From the NCBI GenBank assembly GCA_028023455.1, contig JAQFVV010000037.1, positions 994,001 to 1,058,000 on the forward strand: 64,000 nt of DNA, read 5' to 3'. The notes under the pieces were generated by a model that made no database searches, was not told the DNA's origin, and saw only the letters and a list, made by a program, of their open reading frames with translations. Position numbers and translations under genes: made by a program. Below, one piece after another: positions 21,786 through 34,920 of this stretch. Source of the DNA: Epiperipatus broadwayi. Lineage: Eukaryota > Onychophora > Udeonychophora > Euonychophora > Peripatidae. Positions within the stretch are counted from its first letter, which is position 1; every line of letters begins with the position of its first letter.

Positions 21786-23613
21786 TTTTATTTTGGAAAA
21801 AAGGCATAGATGTCAGTAATTTCATCATTTAACAAAATTTATTAAACATAATTAAATAAAAACATGATAACCAGAACAGTGGAACAAAGATCCTTTGCCC
21901 GAAATCATCTATTGATTAAACACTAATAAATACAAGCAAATAAATATATATATATATACATTTTTAAAGTATGAAAATTATAGCAGCATATAATGACTCG
22001 TGTATATTCTCAAACCAAAAGCAAAACAAACTCTTATTGTGAACAAATCTGAAATAAACTAAGCTTTTAATTAGTCTTAAATTTTACTACATAGAATTAT
22101 ATCACGTTAATGTTTATGTGATTGTTACATTTTGGATGTTAGACTTGATATATATAATATGATTGGTGTATTTGTGCATTATATTTTTAATCTATAAGAT
22201 AAATACTAGAATGATGTAATGAATACAATTCAATTGTTGAACCATTGTTCAAAATAGATATGTACATATATCAAAAAACGATAAGTCTTTAAAAATAGAT
22301 AATATCTCACATGATCTAATTGGTAATTTTTTTTCTGATTTGCCTACAATATTATTTTTTCGCAATAAATTATAAAATGGGTCTATGAATTGTTTCTTCT
22401 ATTTGTCACTGTAACTGAGATAATATTCTCATATAAACTTGGGTTTTGGTAGTACTTCATTATTCGTGATGCTTTAAAATTGTAATTCGCAATTATTTTT
22501 TCACTGATACATAAGTACAGTTTATCTTGATAGATTTATTTCCCTCTAACCATCATCTCTGGTACATTTTAAAATTATTTCTTCATTATTAGTCAACCAC
22601 AAGTTTATGTTTTTTGTTGATATATATATCATAAATAATATCAATTTGTTACTTCATATCTCATTGAGTTACTTATTTCTTTATTAGATAAAATTTTACA
22701 ATAAGGCTTTAATTTTTTTAATCTGATTTCCCTAATTGATTACTGCATTTTATGGCAAAAAAATTGAACAAATTTTCTTCAACATTATCATGTTTTTTAA
22801 AAATACTTATTTAAAAATATCAATTTTAACATAATGCTAACATTTCTGTCAAAATAAAATGCAAATACATTGGTGAGTTTGTTTACAAGAGTAATATATT
22901 TAATTTAACAGAATTAAATGATTTAAAAATAAGTTAATGCTTTTAAAAAAATGATTATGTAAGCAGAAATTTTGTCTTGACCAAGTTAATTTTTTTTTTA
23001 AAAAATATTAAATTTTAAATCTCAATCTTGGATATAAATCAATATAAATAATATTTGAGGTAAATAAATTAAATATAAACAATTTAAAGAAGTACTTTAA
23101 GTTGATTGGTCATTTGTGTTCAGTAAAAATTTTAATATGTGAGTTTTTGTGCTACTGTTACTAGCAAATATTTGTACATATTGATACTGAAAAATTAATC
23201 ATTATTTACTGCAGACATAGGCAATCTTTTCAAAAATTTGCTGATCATCATCTTATTATCTATGATTATTACTCTAGTTAAAGTGTTCTATTAGTAGCAG
23301 CAGAGCTGAAAAATATAGCATGGTATTGATAATATTGATAAACAAATATGAATAAATAACATCATGCAATTTAGGAAGCATTCTATAAATCATGGATTAT
23401 TCAAATGAATTTTTATATTCAGCAATTTAAAATATGATGGTTTAGGTTACATTATTGACATAACCTGGATGTGTTTAAGTGTTCATTTAATCCTTTATTT
23501 ACTTTAGTAGCATTATTATTGCATCCAATTACTTAAAAAATAAAGTGTTTGTGCTTACTCTTCATTTTAATTTCCTATTTGTTTTTACTTCAATAATAAC
23601 ATAATCATTTGAT
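21786..23613. other. AT-rich intron, nothing recognised
   Basis: Monotonous A/T-rich sequence. No inverted repeat, repeat family or open frame of interest. Confidence 0.45.
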
Positions 23614-24490
23614 AGGGTATATGAGCACAAACTTTCACACGAGCCACCACTCTCCACACTATCTCATAACACTGATACACTTGAACATATATGTTGTAAA
23701 GATAAATAATCACCAATATACATATTTCGTGCTAAACCAGCAATCATCAGTTGGTCCAGATTTGGCTATCTTAATATATATCTGAGCACTTATAGCATAT
23801 ATGTGTTAGAGTTGGGAATCTGGACCAATTGATGATTGCTGGTTTAGCATGAAATATGTGTATTGGTGATTATTTATCTTTTCAACATATATGTGTTCAA
23901 GTGTATCAGTGTTATGAGATAGTGTGAAGAATGGTGGGTCATGTGAAAGTCTGTGGTCATATACCCTATATATTACATATATAGACACGGGTATATAATA
24001 AGCCTGTGTGTTTCAGTTATTACATAATAGAGGTCTGCCCATCCCTTGTATATGTATTAAATGGATTATGTCCTGTACATGAGGGGTCAGATTGACCTTA
24101 GGTCAACATGGGTATGACAAGAATCTCGGCTTCAGGGTGGCCTTTGAGCATTCCATCATCAGATTTTCATTGGATGGACGGTTGAAGAGTTGGAGTGTGG
24201 AGTGGATTGAAGCCTGTCCATTAAAGTCTGAGGTTTGGCTATCTTAATATATATCTGAGCACTTCTAGCATATATGTGTAGAGATGGTAATCTGGACCAA
24301 CTGATGATTGCTGGTTTAGCATGAAATACGTATATTGGTGATTATTTATCTTTTCAACATATATGTGTTCAAGTATATCAGTGTTATGAGATAGTGTGGA
24401 GAGTGGTGGGTCGTGTGAAGGTCTGTGCTCATATACCCTATATATTACATATATAGACACAGGTATATAATAAGCCTGTGTGTTTCAGTT
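23614..24490. repeat. F1 SINE cluster: truncated left arm plus two inverted copies
   Basis: The left arm 23614-23762 (GGGTATATGAGCACAAACTT, core ATCATCAGTTGGTCCAGAT) meets an inverted copy at 23763-24020. A second, longer copy in the same inverted orientation follows at 24060-24490, including GACCTTAGGTCAACATGGG and GTGGCCTTTGAGCATTCCATC. The outer ends carry TAATAAGCCTGTGTGTTTCA twice (about 23995 and 24468). This is a nested or tandem insertion of F1 units. Confidence 0.8.
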
Positions 24491-25520
24491 AATAGGTATA
24501 TTATGAGGTCATAGATAAAGTTTTTTTTTTACTATTGCATTCTTTCACTATGACAATAATTATTGTTTATTAAAATAACAAAAAATGAAACAATCTTATT
24601 TAAATGTACAACATTCAATGCTAGATTTTTAAACTATCCACATTATAACTTTATACAATAAATCTCTAAAAATTTAAAGAAAATTTATATTTTTCCTATT
24701 GATTAGATCACTAAGAAAGTTAAAATTGAAGTAAACAATAGATTTTAAACCTGCATCTAAAAATAATATTGAGACTTTAAAATAATTATAAATGTGATAT
24801 GTTCTATACAATAATATTAAATTCAAATATTTATTATTCATTAAAATCATTTATTACTAGATAAATCAACAAAAGTTTTAGATTTCCAGTATTCTTTGCT
24901 ATGTATCTGCTGTTTCATTGGTTTAATTTTACAAGTGTTTATCTATAAAATTTCCCTTTATGTAATTTTAGTTATAATTTAGCTCTTCCTGCAAATATAG
25001 GATTTCATTTAAACTTTTACTTCCCACTAAGCTTTCATAAATGTTAACAAGAATTTTTAAAAAACCTTTATTTTAAATCTTAGAATATTTTTTTTATAAT
25101 TTTAAGTGTAGTTGTGTAGATAAAATGTAGCCATGAAATTTCAAGTCACATGGTTATTGATATTTTCTATTGTTATTAAATATATTACCATGAAGCATGA
25201 AACACTATTACACCTATGAATATGAAATTAAGAATGTCTTTTTTAATTAAAGGGCATCTAATAGGAGTTAATGTTTTCTCTATCATCTATAAATCTTTCC
25301 ATCATTTTGAATGTTTTTATTTTTATATTTTAAGCAGTCTGCAATTTTTTTTTTTTTAAAATCTTTGTTTTTATTAAATAATTTAATTTTCCAGAAAGCT
25401 TGCATCAATATATTTGATATAACCTGTAGAATATATTAAATGTCTTCCTACATATTACTATTATCTTGAAATACTAATAATATTTTTGTTTTTTATTTTT
25501 TTTAATAATAATAAGTGGCA
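24491..25520. other. AT-rich intron, nothing recognised
   Basis: No family member, inverted repeat or coding signal seen. Confidence 0.45.
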
Positions 25521-25992
25521 AGAGTATGAAATGGTGGGGCCATTGTCCCAATCTGATGTTTTATCATAGCAAAATAAATATTTAGTAGTAAAAGTCTAAA
25601 ACTAAACTAGCAATGATTGGTTGTGCTTTAGAGTTTATTTGGTGCACCGTTTATTTTCTATGGCTAGTCTGGTTTAGTTGTGAATTTGGAGTAACATTGA
25701 CTAGTAATTAAGTATTTTTGTGTGTCCCTTGGGCATATAGTTATCAGGCTTTTGTTTCTCAAAAATTCCATGGTCACTCCACCGCCTTTTGGAAGCAGAT
25801 GAATGACCGAAATATGGAATCATGTTACCAATAGCATAAACTTAACTCAAACTACACTTGACGACAAAAAGTCATATTGGGAGGTCTACAAACTCCCACT
25901 ACACTCCCAAATGCACTTGGCTTAAATAAGCATTTAATTAGGAAAGCCCAACAACTGGTTCTTAAAACCAAAATACATGGATTTTCTTCTAA

Positions 25993-26404
25993 AGATTAAA
26001 TCTTTCCTCGCTACCTACCAATTATTTTCTAATGTCAAAAAGGGGTTTTACTAAAGTCAATTCTCAAGGTCAATTATGTGCCAAGGAGGATGAAATGATA
26101 CAACAATTGTTTCACACTTCCCCTTTCCTCGGCTCGCTCAGAACATTCATTAATGAAAAATCAGCATGCCATACCATAGATGTGTTATCCATAAAGGATG
26201 GCAATTTCTCAAACATCAGGTTATCGATATTCCTCTCCTTCGCAACTTGATTAACAAGATGCAAACATGTTTTTGGCAATGCCACCTTTAGTGTCCATGA
26301 AACTTTCAAAACAGTAATCAAACACATCAGTGTCAGAGAACGGATGCTAACACCAGACTGGCTACATAAAGAAACTTGGTCCAGAGTCACCCTAACAGAA
26401 GAGT
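25993..26404 (+). other. Unassigned open frame with one stop, in a GC-richer island
   Basis: The island from about 25530 to 26480 is less AT-rich than its flanks. On the plus strand one frame stays open from 25993 to 26404 apart from a single TGA at 26248. It encodes about 136 residues including QGQLCAKEDEMIQQLF, GSLRTFINEKSACHTIDV and RMLTPDWLHKETWSRVTL, which have normal protein-like composition. The minus strand is also open over 26112-26390. No domain is recognised. It could be a decayed transposon protein, part of a retrocopy, or chance. Confidence 0.35.
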
Positions 26405-26479
26405 GAGGGTCTTCAAGCTAGGCAATAATGTCCCTGCACCTCAGGCCTTCTCACTGCAGCTACATGAACTGAATAGTCT

Positions 26480-27029
26480 CAAGCTTTATTAAATGTATTT
26501 CATGAATATATTGTAAATTATTTAAAAGTAATATTTTGATTTCTTCTTTTTTTAAAAAAAAAAAAAGATTTATTTTAATATTCGTGTTAACTATTTAAAT
26601 AAAGTATATTAAACAGAACTTTTCACCTTTTACTATATTTGTTATTTTATTTTTTTTTTTTAATTATTGTTTGAAATGTTAAACCATTTTTGCTTTATCT
26701 TCAATGTAAAAATAAAAAAAGTCATTTATATTTATCATTTTGCAGAAACTTATTTTGTGAATTTATCGTATAGAAATGATTCAAAATAAATAATGATATG
26801 ATTTATTAGATGTGATAAATATATATATTATTAAATAGAAACAAACATACTAGATATGTTTTTTTTATATATAAAAATTATGTTCAGTGAAATCACAATA
26901 TCTTTTATATTTTATTCCAACAATTCTTCACATCATATATAGTGAATAAAAGGTTATGTTTTAGTTTCAATAATAATTTATTATTTCTAATGTATACAGT
27001 GATGTCTAACCAACATACAAGGTTTACAT
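26480..27029. other. AT-rich intron, nothing recognised
   Basis: Poly-T and poly-A tracts and no assigned repeat. Confidence 0.4.
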
Positions 27030-30000
27030 TGTTGTTCTAACTATCTTATTATTTCCACTTGGAATTATGTTGAGTCTCTGTTGTGCAAGATGGTGGGGAC
27101 ATTAAATCTTTTATTATCTGATTGTTAACCCCCCCCCCCTTTCCCTTGTTGTTAGTTTGGCATATTGTATAGCGAACAAGTGTCCTCAAATGCTTTTGAT
27201 GATGCCAGGAATTGGTCTCTCTTCTGAATTTTAATCATTGTTTTGGAAAAAAGCTGTGTTATAAGAGGTTGTGGGTGTAGTTTACAGCGTGTAACCCATA
27301 TGGCGTAGTTCAAAAATATTGAGACATATTATTGGGTAGGTTTTAGTATTGATACTATCCTTCAGAGATGAGATCAGTTGGAAATCTATCTTGGTGTTGT
27401 AGAGTATGATTTCTCGGATCACTCTGAGTTTTGTACATTGTGAGGAGAGGTGATCCGATGTCTCATCGCCATTCATGCAAATGCTGCAAGTAGGGTCTAT
27501 GTTGTTGTAGCCTCGTTTGTAAAAGAGGAAGTGATTTGTAGGTAGTCCATTAATGTTGTATTTAATGAGGAAATCTAGGTATTTGGCCTCTAGATTCCAT
27601 CTTTTAAAGTTGGATACCAGTTTCTGATTATTGTAATAAAGTGTGTTGATTATAGGATGTAAGATTGGATGGAGGATTGTGTATGCTTACCAGATTTTAG
27701 AATTGAATGTGGAGTCCGTTATTGGGCACTGCTGTTTGATAAGACTTGTGAGTCTAGTGATCCATGTTTGTCTGCCTGGTGGGATTCGTCGGTGGGTGAT
27801 ACCTTTTGAAGCAGAGCTGTTTGGAGAATTGTGTTAAAACCGTATGATGCTACCAAGTTGTGTATGACATTGTGGTTTTTTGGTAAATCAATGCCTGAAT
27901 GGAGTGAAAAGCAAGACCATTTAGCTTTCTTGGTTATTGAGTGCCTTTAAGGCTGATCACAACTGTTTTGCCTCTCCAGAAAAGCCTGGAACACAATCCA
28001 TTTATTTTATTTATGAAACTCTTATTGAATTTGATAAATGGAAGAAAGTATGATATTTTTGAGATCACATTCATGTTAATTAGTGCTAACTTGCCAGGGA
28101 GGGAAAGGTAGACTTGTGACAAGGAAGTAGATGAATTTATTTGTTGTTTCCAGGATGTCATCCTGAATCTCTTTGGATATTGCTGTGATAGATTTGAAGA
28201 TGGAAAACCCAAGATATCTCTGTGACTTGGCAGAGAAGAGGGTGTTGATTTTCCTTCCTGAACTAATTTGCCAGCAGGCAGACTTGCTGGGATTGAATTG
28301 CAACCTGTATTTATCTGTATAGTGGTTTAATATTGTTTGTAGCGGAGGAATGTTTTCTTGATGGTAGGATGATCATTACATCATCCATATAGGCAAATGT
28401 GTTGAATTCTCTGTTTAAATTGGGTGTAAAGACACCTGGTAATTCTTTTTCCAAATCCATCAGGAGAGGATTTATGTTTGTGATAAAACATAAGGCACTG
28501 AGGGGGGAACCCTGGGGGAGAGCTTGTGTCAGTTTAAATCCAGAGGTGATGTTACCATCCATAGTGATAAAAATTTCCCTGTTGTACAGTAAATTGCTTA
28601 TGATCTGCACAGCAGTCGCAGGAACATCATACTCGGCCAAAACTCTTATTGAATTTGATAAATGGAAGAAAGTATGATATTTTTGGCATCACATTCATGT
28701 TAATTAGAGCTACTTTGCCAGGGAGAGAAAGGTAGACTTGTGACAAGGAAGTGATGAATTTATTTGTTGTTTCCAGGATGTTATCCTGAACCTCTTTGGA
28801 TATTGCTGTGGTAGATTTGAAGATGGAAAACCCTAGATATCTCTGTGGCTTGGCAGAGAAGAGGGTGTTGATTTTCCTTCCTGAACTAATTTGCCAGCAG
28901 GCAGACTTGCTGGGGTTTGAATTGCAGCCTGTATTTATCTGTATAGTGGTTTAATATTGTTTGTAGCAGAATAATATGTTTTCTTGATGGTATGATGATC
29001 ATTACATCATCCATATAAGCAAATGTGTTGAATTCGCTGTTTAAATTGGGTATAAAGAGACCTGGTAGACTTTTTTCCAAATCCATCAGGAGCGGATTTA
29101 TATATGTGATAAAGCATAAGGCCTTGGGGGAGAGCTTGTGTCGGTTTAAATCCAGAGGCGATGTTACCATCCATAGTGATAAAAATTTCCCTGTTGTACA
29201 GTAAATTGCTTTTGATCTGGACAGCAACCGCAGGAACATCATCCAAAATATTAAAAGTGAGTCTATATGTACCGAGTCAAAGGCTGTGGCGATATCCAGT
29301 TGGACAGCTATCGGCTTTGACTTCTGGTGGATTCTGACATAATCAATGATGGAGATTATGTTACCCATTGCGTGTGCAGTAGAGGAGCCCTTCTTGGCAT
29401 ATTGGTTGTTAGATATGTGCTTTAAGACCATTGGCTGGATGAGGTCTTTGATCACATAGAGTCTAATTTTAATTAGAAGGGGTATCACGGAAATAGTCTG
29501 ATGTTTGAGAGGTCCATAACCTGATTTTTTTTTTTAATAAATGGAATCAGCACCACTGGGTAAAGGTTAAGTATAGTTCTATTATCAGTTGCTATGCAGT
29601 CCACCATCTTCTTCATTATGGAATTGCAAATTGATTGAGGTGCAGGATTAGGAATCTGGGAATCCCATGTAATCCAGGATGTACACCATCTGGAAGGGAT
29701 TATATTTTCTGTTGGAGTAGATTTTCTGTAATCCCAGATGGCCCCTGTAGATCAACTTCAGACCAAGATTGTGTGCAGTTGAAGGTTGCGGTTTGCATCC
29801 TTTGACGGAAGTGTTCTTTTATTGTGTTCATCATAGGTATTGCCAGCAAGGTTTTTCCATCTTTGATGATGGAGGTAGGAGTGGTTTTGTTGTTTTTCCC
29901 TCCAAGAGCCCATCTCAAGTAGCCTTTTGTTCAGTGGTGGTGTTGAGATAAATAGCATTTGGCTCTCCTGATGGATAGGTATTCAGCCAGGGATTTTTGT

Positions 30001-30420
30001 CTTCGTCAGTATAGGTTTTTAAGACTATATATATTGTGTTTTAATAGGTTGACCTTGGAGCATCTGAAGCTGATTTTCTATTGTAGATCTCTGAAGAGGC
30101 CATTAGGGCCTTTGGCTTTCATGGTGTGGTGTTTTAGTATTGTCTGCAGGATGCCTTCAAATGAAAACCAGGCTTCTTCAGCTGGTCTTGAAAGATATTG
30201 ATTTTGTGAAATTATATATAAGCTTCAGACACTATGGCCTCTGTCATGTTTGATTTTGTTACCCTTCGCATGGTTTTGTGAAGGGCCTCTAGGGTTGGGA
30301 GGCCAGCCATGGTTTCAAGAGTATCTACAAGGGCCATATGGTCTGAAAATGAAACTGGTAATAGTGCTGCATTTAAATGAAAGGGTAAATCTGGTGGAAT
30401 AATATAATAGGTCTATTAGG
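27030..30420 (-). mobile_element. Non-LTR retrotransposon (LINE) remnant, reverse transcriptase
   Basis: Read on the minus strand, the upstream part (30200-29700) contains RPAEEAWFSFEGILQTILKH and later MMNTIKEHFRQRMQ. The palm domain follows: PIAVQLDIATAFDSVHIDSL (motif A aspartate kept, about 29320-29260), ALPQGSPLSALCFITNINPL (about 28530-28470) and FNTFAYMDDVMIIL (catalytic YMDD-type box, intact, about 28420-28370 and again near 29010). A C-terminal zinc-knuckle-like MNGDETSDHLSSQC lies at 27476-27430. Part of the palm is present twice because of a direct duplication of about 622 bp. Stops and frameshifts break the frame. The 3' end is near the C13 run at 27129-27141, which may lie in or just beyond the element. 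The clade is not resolved. Confidence 0.85.
28010..29255. repeat. Direct tandem duplication of about 622 bp inside the LINE
   Basis: ACTCTTATTGAATTTGATAA begins near 28017 and again near 28640. From there the two copies run in parallel through GATGGAAAACCC, TTTGCCAGCAGGCAGACTTG, CATCATCCATATA and GTTACCATCCATAGTGATAA to the second end near 29250. The copies differ by scattered substitutions and small indels (for example a missing block around GGGGGAACCCTGGG in the second), so the duplication is not recent. Confidence 0.85.
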
Positions 30421-30699
30421 GTTTGGTATGTTTTGTTTATAAGTTTTGATTGCAATGCAATATATATTATTTATTGTTGCCTATTTTTCAACACAGATAG
30501 GTATATATATATATAAAATAAGTGCATTTTCTGTGTATAATATGCACATACATATAAGATTAGATTGTAAACAAAGTTTTAAAAAATAATGTTATTACTA
30601 AAAAATTTAAAATTAAAAGATTTTAAGAATGCAACATATTAAGCTAATATTTTATAATATTTCAGGTATAGTAAAGTTAATAATACATGTTGAAGCAAA

Positions 30700-31506
30700 T
30701 ACAATTCTTTCCCTTCATGAGTTTTCTTTACTGGAATTGAGCACATCAATTCAGGTAACAATTTATTAATGTTAGCAGAACTATGAATTTATAAGAAAAA
30801 ATGAAGCATTTGATGGAGATCAGTAGGAAAAGTTTAGATATAGTAAATCTCAAAACAATGGGAATGTTTTGGAAATGAAGAATAACTGATTAGCTGATGA
30901 GGCAAAAAGTTATTTCAAATGATTTAGTGTCTGGTGGAGCTAATGTTGAAAACAATAGTTTTATAGTGAGAGATTGGAATTCTGTGATCAGTCATGGAAT
31001 AGAAGATAAGATTGTGGTTTAGGTTAAAAAATGAAAAAAGAGAAAGAATAGAAAGAAGATAAGATTGTGGTTTAGGTTAAAAAATGAAAAAAGAGAAAGA
31101 TTGCTAAGTCTTTTAGAAGAAAATAGATGGTAGTAAAGAAGTCAAAAATTTATGCGTGGAATATTCCAGGTGCTAAAATCACATTTCTACTTAGATTATA
31201 TATTAATTGAGAATTCAGTAAAGCAACACTAAGAATGCAGGTACTTATCCTAGGTGAAAGAATTAAAACTAAATTTTAACAGTGTAAGAAGTTTCTTTAA
31301 GTCAAGAAAAAAGAGGAGATTGATATTAATGAATTATGTATGGAGTGTAAGAAGTTTGTTTAAGTCAAGAAAAAAGAGGAGATTGATGTTAATGAATTAT
31401 GTATGGACATAGATAAAGTTTTTGTATGAAGAACCGAAAGATAATTATAAATTCAAATGCAAGATGTGATGGTTTGTATGTAGAGAAAATCTAACAACAC
31501 ATACAG
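30700..31506 (+). mobile_element. LINE remnant, 5' part, with short tandem duplications
   Basis: Plus-strand frames give DWNSVISHGIEDKIVV, then KKFFKSRKKR-like and NELCMDIDKVFV segments. They resemble the linker between endonuclease and reverse transcriptase of L1/Jockey-type LINEs (basic stretch, then MDIDK...). Two tandem duplications, of period 53 (31001-31100) and period 63 (31281-31406), disrupt it. The element appears to continue after the F1 cluster, at 33060. Assignment is moderate because no catalytic motif lies in this half. Confidence 0.5.
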
Positions 31507-33059
31507 TGCATTATAACATATAGGGTATTTATGAGCACAGACTTTCACACGACCCACCACTCTCCACACTATCTCGTAAAACTGATACACCTGAAAATAT
31601 ATATGTTGAAAAGATAAATAATCAACAATATACGTATTTCATGTTAAACCAGCAATCATCAGTTGGTCCAGATTACCATCTCTACACATATATGCTGAAG
31701 TGCTCAGATATATATTAAGATAGCCAATCCTCATACTTTAATGGACAGGCTTCAATCTACTCCACACTCCAACTCTTCAACCGTCCATCCAATTGAAAAT
31801 CTGATGATGGAAGGCTCAAAGGCCACCCTGAGGCCGAGATTTTTGTCACACCCATGTTGACCTAAGATCAATCTGACCCCTCATGTACAGGACATAATCC
31901 ATTTTAATACATATACAAGGGATGGGCAGACATCTCTACTATGTAATAACTGAAACACACAGGCTTATTAAATACCTATGTCTATATATATAACATGTAG
32001 GGTATATGAGCACAGACTTCCACACGACCCACCACTCTCCATATTGTCTCGTAACACATACACCTGAACACATATGTTGAAAAGATAAATAATCACCAAT
32101 ATACGTATTTCATGCTAAACCAGAAATCATCAGTTGGTCCAGATTACCATCTCTACACATATATGCTATAAGTGCTCAGATATATATTAAGATAGCCAAT
32201 CCTCATACTTTAATGGACAGGCTTCAATCTACTCCTTTGAGCATTCCATCAGATTTTCAATTGGATGGACGGTTGAAGAGTTGGAGTGTGGAGTAATTGA
32301 AGCCTGTTCATTAAAATATGAGGATTGGCTATCTTAATTTATATCTGAGCACTTATAGCATATATGTGTAGACATGGTAATCTGGACCAACTGATGATTG
32401 CTGGTTTAGCATGAAATATGTATATTGGTGATTATTTATCTTTTCAACAGATATGTGTTCAGGTGTATCAGTGTTACAAGATAGTGTGGAGAGTGGTGGG
32501 TCGTGTGAAAGTCTGTGCTCGAGCACAATATGTTACATATATAGACACAGGTATTTAATAAGCCTGTGTGTTTCAGTTATTATATAGTAGAGATGTCTGT
32601 CCATTCCTTGTATATGTATTAAAATGGATTATGTTCTGTACATGAGGGGTCAGATTGACCTTAGGGCAACATGGGTGTGACAAGAATCTTGGCCTCAGGG
32701 TGGCCTTTGAGCATTTCCATCATCAGATTTTCAATTGGATGAATGGTTTGGAGTGTGGAGTAGATTGAAGCCTGTCCATTAAAGTATGAGGATTGGCTAT
32801 CTTAATATATATCTGAGCACTTATAGCATATATGTGTAGAGATGGTAATCTGGACCAACTGACGATTGCTGGTTTAGCATGAAATACATATATTGGTGAT
32901 TATTTATCTTTTCAACATATATGTGTTCAGGTGTATCAGTGTTACAAGATATTGTGGAGAGTAGTGGGTCGTGTGAAAGTCTATGCTCATATACCCTATA
33001 TCTTACATATATAGATACAGGTATTTAATAAGCCTGTGTGCTTCGGTTATTGCATTATA
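31507..33059. repeat. F1 SINE quadruple cluster inserted in a LINE, flanked by a 9-bp direct repeat
   Basis: Two units in plus-left orientation (31516-31985 and 31986-32240) are followed by two inverted units (32240-32560 and 32561-33050), making a large palindrome centred near 32240. All carry GAGCACAGACTT-like ends, CACGACCCACCACTCTCC, the core CATCAGTTGGTCCAGATTAC and CTTTAATGGACAGGCTTCAA. The direct repeat TGCATTATA stands at 31507-31515 and 33051-33059. LINE-like sequence flanks on both sides, so the cluster may have entered as one unit, or grown after insertion. Confidence 0.78.
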
Positions 33060-34920
33060 TTAAACAAAAAAATAAAATATAACAGAAGAATAAAATAACA
33101 ATTAATGCAAATAATTTCAGTTTATTAGTAAAGAGAGCAGAGCAGATATAGCATAAATATGAAAGTAGTATATAAATCATTTATGAACTTAATATAAGCT
33201 TTGGAAAGAGTTTAGGAGAATTAGTTGATGACTTAAAAAAGAGCAATATATATTTTCAGTGGAACATTAAGTTTAATCTCACGTACAAGTAAAATGTACA
33301 TTTTAAAACATGATATGGGTTAAAACATGATACAGTAGTGTTTACAGATACGCAACATTGAGAAAAAGAAGAGATAGTGTCTAGATCAATTAGAGGAATT
33401 ATATAAAGAAGCTGGATTTATATCTGGATCCTATGGGCAAAGTAATTTTGTTATTTATTGATAACCACAAATGAATTCGGCAATACATTAGAGTTAGTAC
33501 ATGTTAGCAAAGTGTCTGAATCTGATAAATAGTTCAGAATAATACATGAGTCAATCCAAAATGAATTTTTTTTTTAGTTAATAACATTTATAAAAGCAGT
33601 GTACGGTCTCTTGATATAACTACAATCTTGGTTGTTTTAGTCTCAAAAATATTGGGTACAAGAGATTGCATCTTATTGCATGCATCAAAAATCCTAGTTG
33701 AGTTGAACATGCAAGGATTGGTAATAAAATTAAAACTGTGTTGGAAGAAACCAATTTGGTTACTGTAAAGAAAAGGGTTTTATGGATGCAGTCAGTACAT
33801 TATGATTTTTGGAGGAGAGGATGATAAAAGGAGGGGATAATTGCCGTTTGTTATATCAATTACAAGAAGGCTTTTCACCATTTTTCTTGGTGTTTTAGTG
33901 ATGAGAAAAAGTGATTCTAGTATCAGTTTGATTAAAAGCTTATGCGATAAATAATTAGCATTTATATTAAATGAAAGAAGTGGCAATAAATAGAAGAATT
34001 ATATATTGGTGATTTATTTTGCTATGTATTTTAATATATATGTAGAGAGAATGTTAGACCTGGCTATTGAAAAGTTGAAGAAAAAAACATATTAACAGAT
34101 AAAGATGAGTGTGAAATGATGTCCATAATAAGCTATACATCATAAAAAAATGTGGTATGAAAATAAATATTAAGAAAACAGAAGTAATGCCAATAGCAAA
34201 ACATCTTCCTATAATAAAACTTCACAATAGAAGAATAAGGCCTGGGACATACCAAGAGATTTTGTTACTTAAATTGACTCACAATTGAGATTTTGTTATT
34301 TAAATTGACTCACAATTAAAGATGCTTATGATGTAAAAGAAATCAAGATTGGAATTACTATGGCATAATGGCTTTTAGGGGAAAATATAAATTACTTTCA
34401 TCGAAAGGAAATAACTCATTTTTCTAGAAATGTACTTTTGCCTCATGTTTGGTCAGTTATGCTTTATGGATTGGAAATTTAGGCCTTGAATAGAAAAAAG
34501 TAGCTTACATGGAATTATTATAAATATAGTGTTGCTATAAGATGAAATGGATAAATAGAAAGTGTAACAATGTCCTTTGAGATAGTTATCAGAAGGAGAA
34601 AATAATCTTAGCTGAGATATGTTTTGTGTTATGATAATCTTTTATGGTATTCTTGAGGGCAGAATACAGAGTAGAGAGTTAGAGAAAGTTTAATATATCT
34701 AAAGATGCATAGTGAATACTTATATGGATCTCAAAATGAAGACAGGTTATCGATAATTGAATAGCATACTACAGCTTTTTCAGAATCAATCAAAAGATTA
34801 ATTTACTGATAATGATATTGCTAGAATAAGCTATGGAAAATAAGAGAAAGAATGACAGGTTTAAAAAAAGAAAATTGATTAATGTTAATGAACGGAATGT
34901 GTATGAAAGTTTGAAGGGTA
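33060..34920 (+). mobile_element. LINE remnant, 3' part (reverse transcriptase)
   Basis: On the plus strand, IIAVCYINYKKAFHHFSW (near 33838-33890) is a decayed motif A of LINE reverse transcriptase (C-x-IDYKKAFD-x-VPHSW type; the aspartate before YKK is asparagine here). Farther on come KCGMKINIKKTEVMPIAK (34150-34203), QLKDAYDVKEIKIGI, and LLPHVWSVMLYGLEI (34430-34480), the conserved region after the YADD box. The YADD box itself is not legible. A 31-bp tandem repeat (34256-34317) and several stops are present. It is probably the continuation of the element at 30700-31506. Confidence 0.72.

Noticed and set aside
27129-27141. C13 run as a regulatory element
   Set aside because: An isolated homopolymer near the LINE 3' side, probably slippage; no other support.
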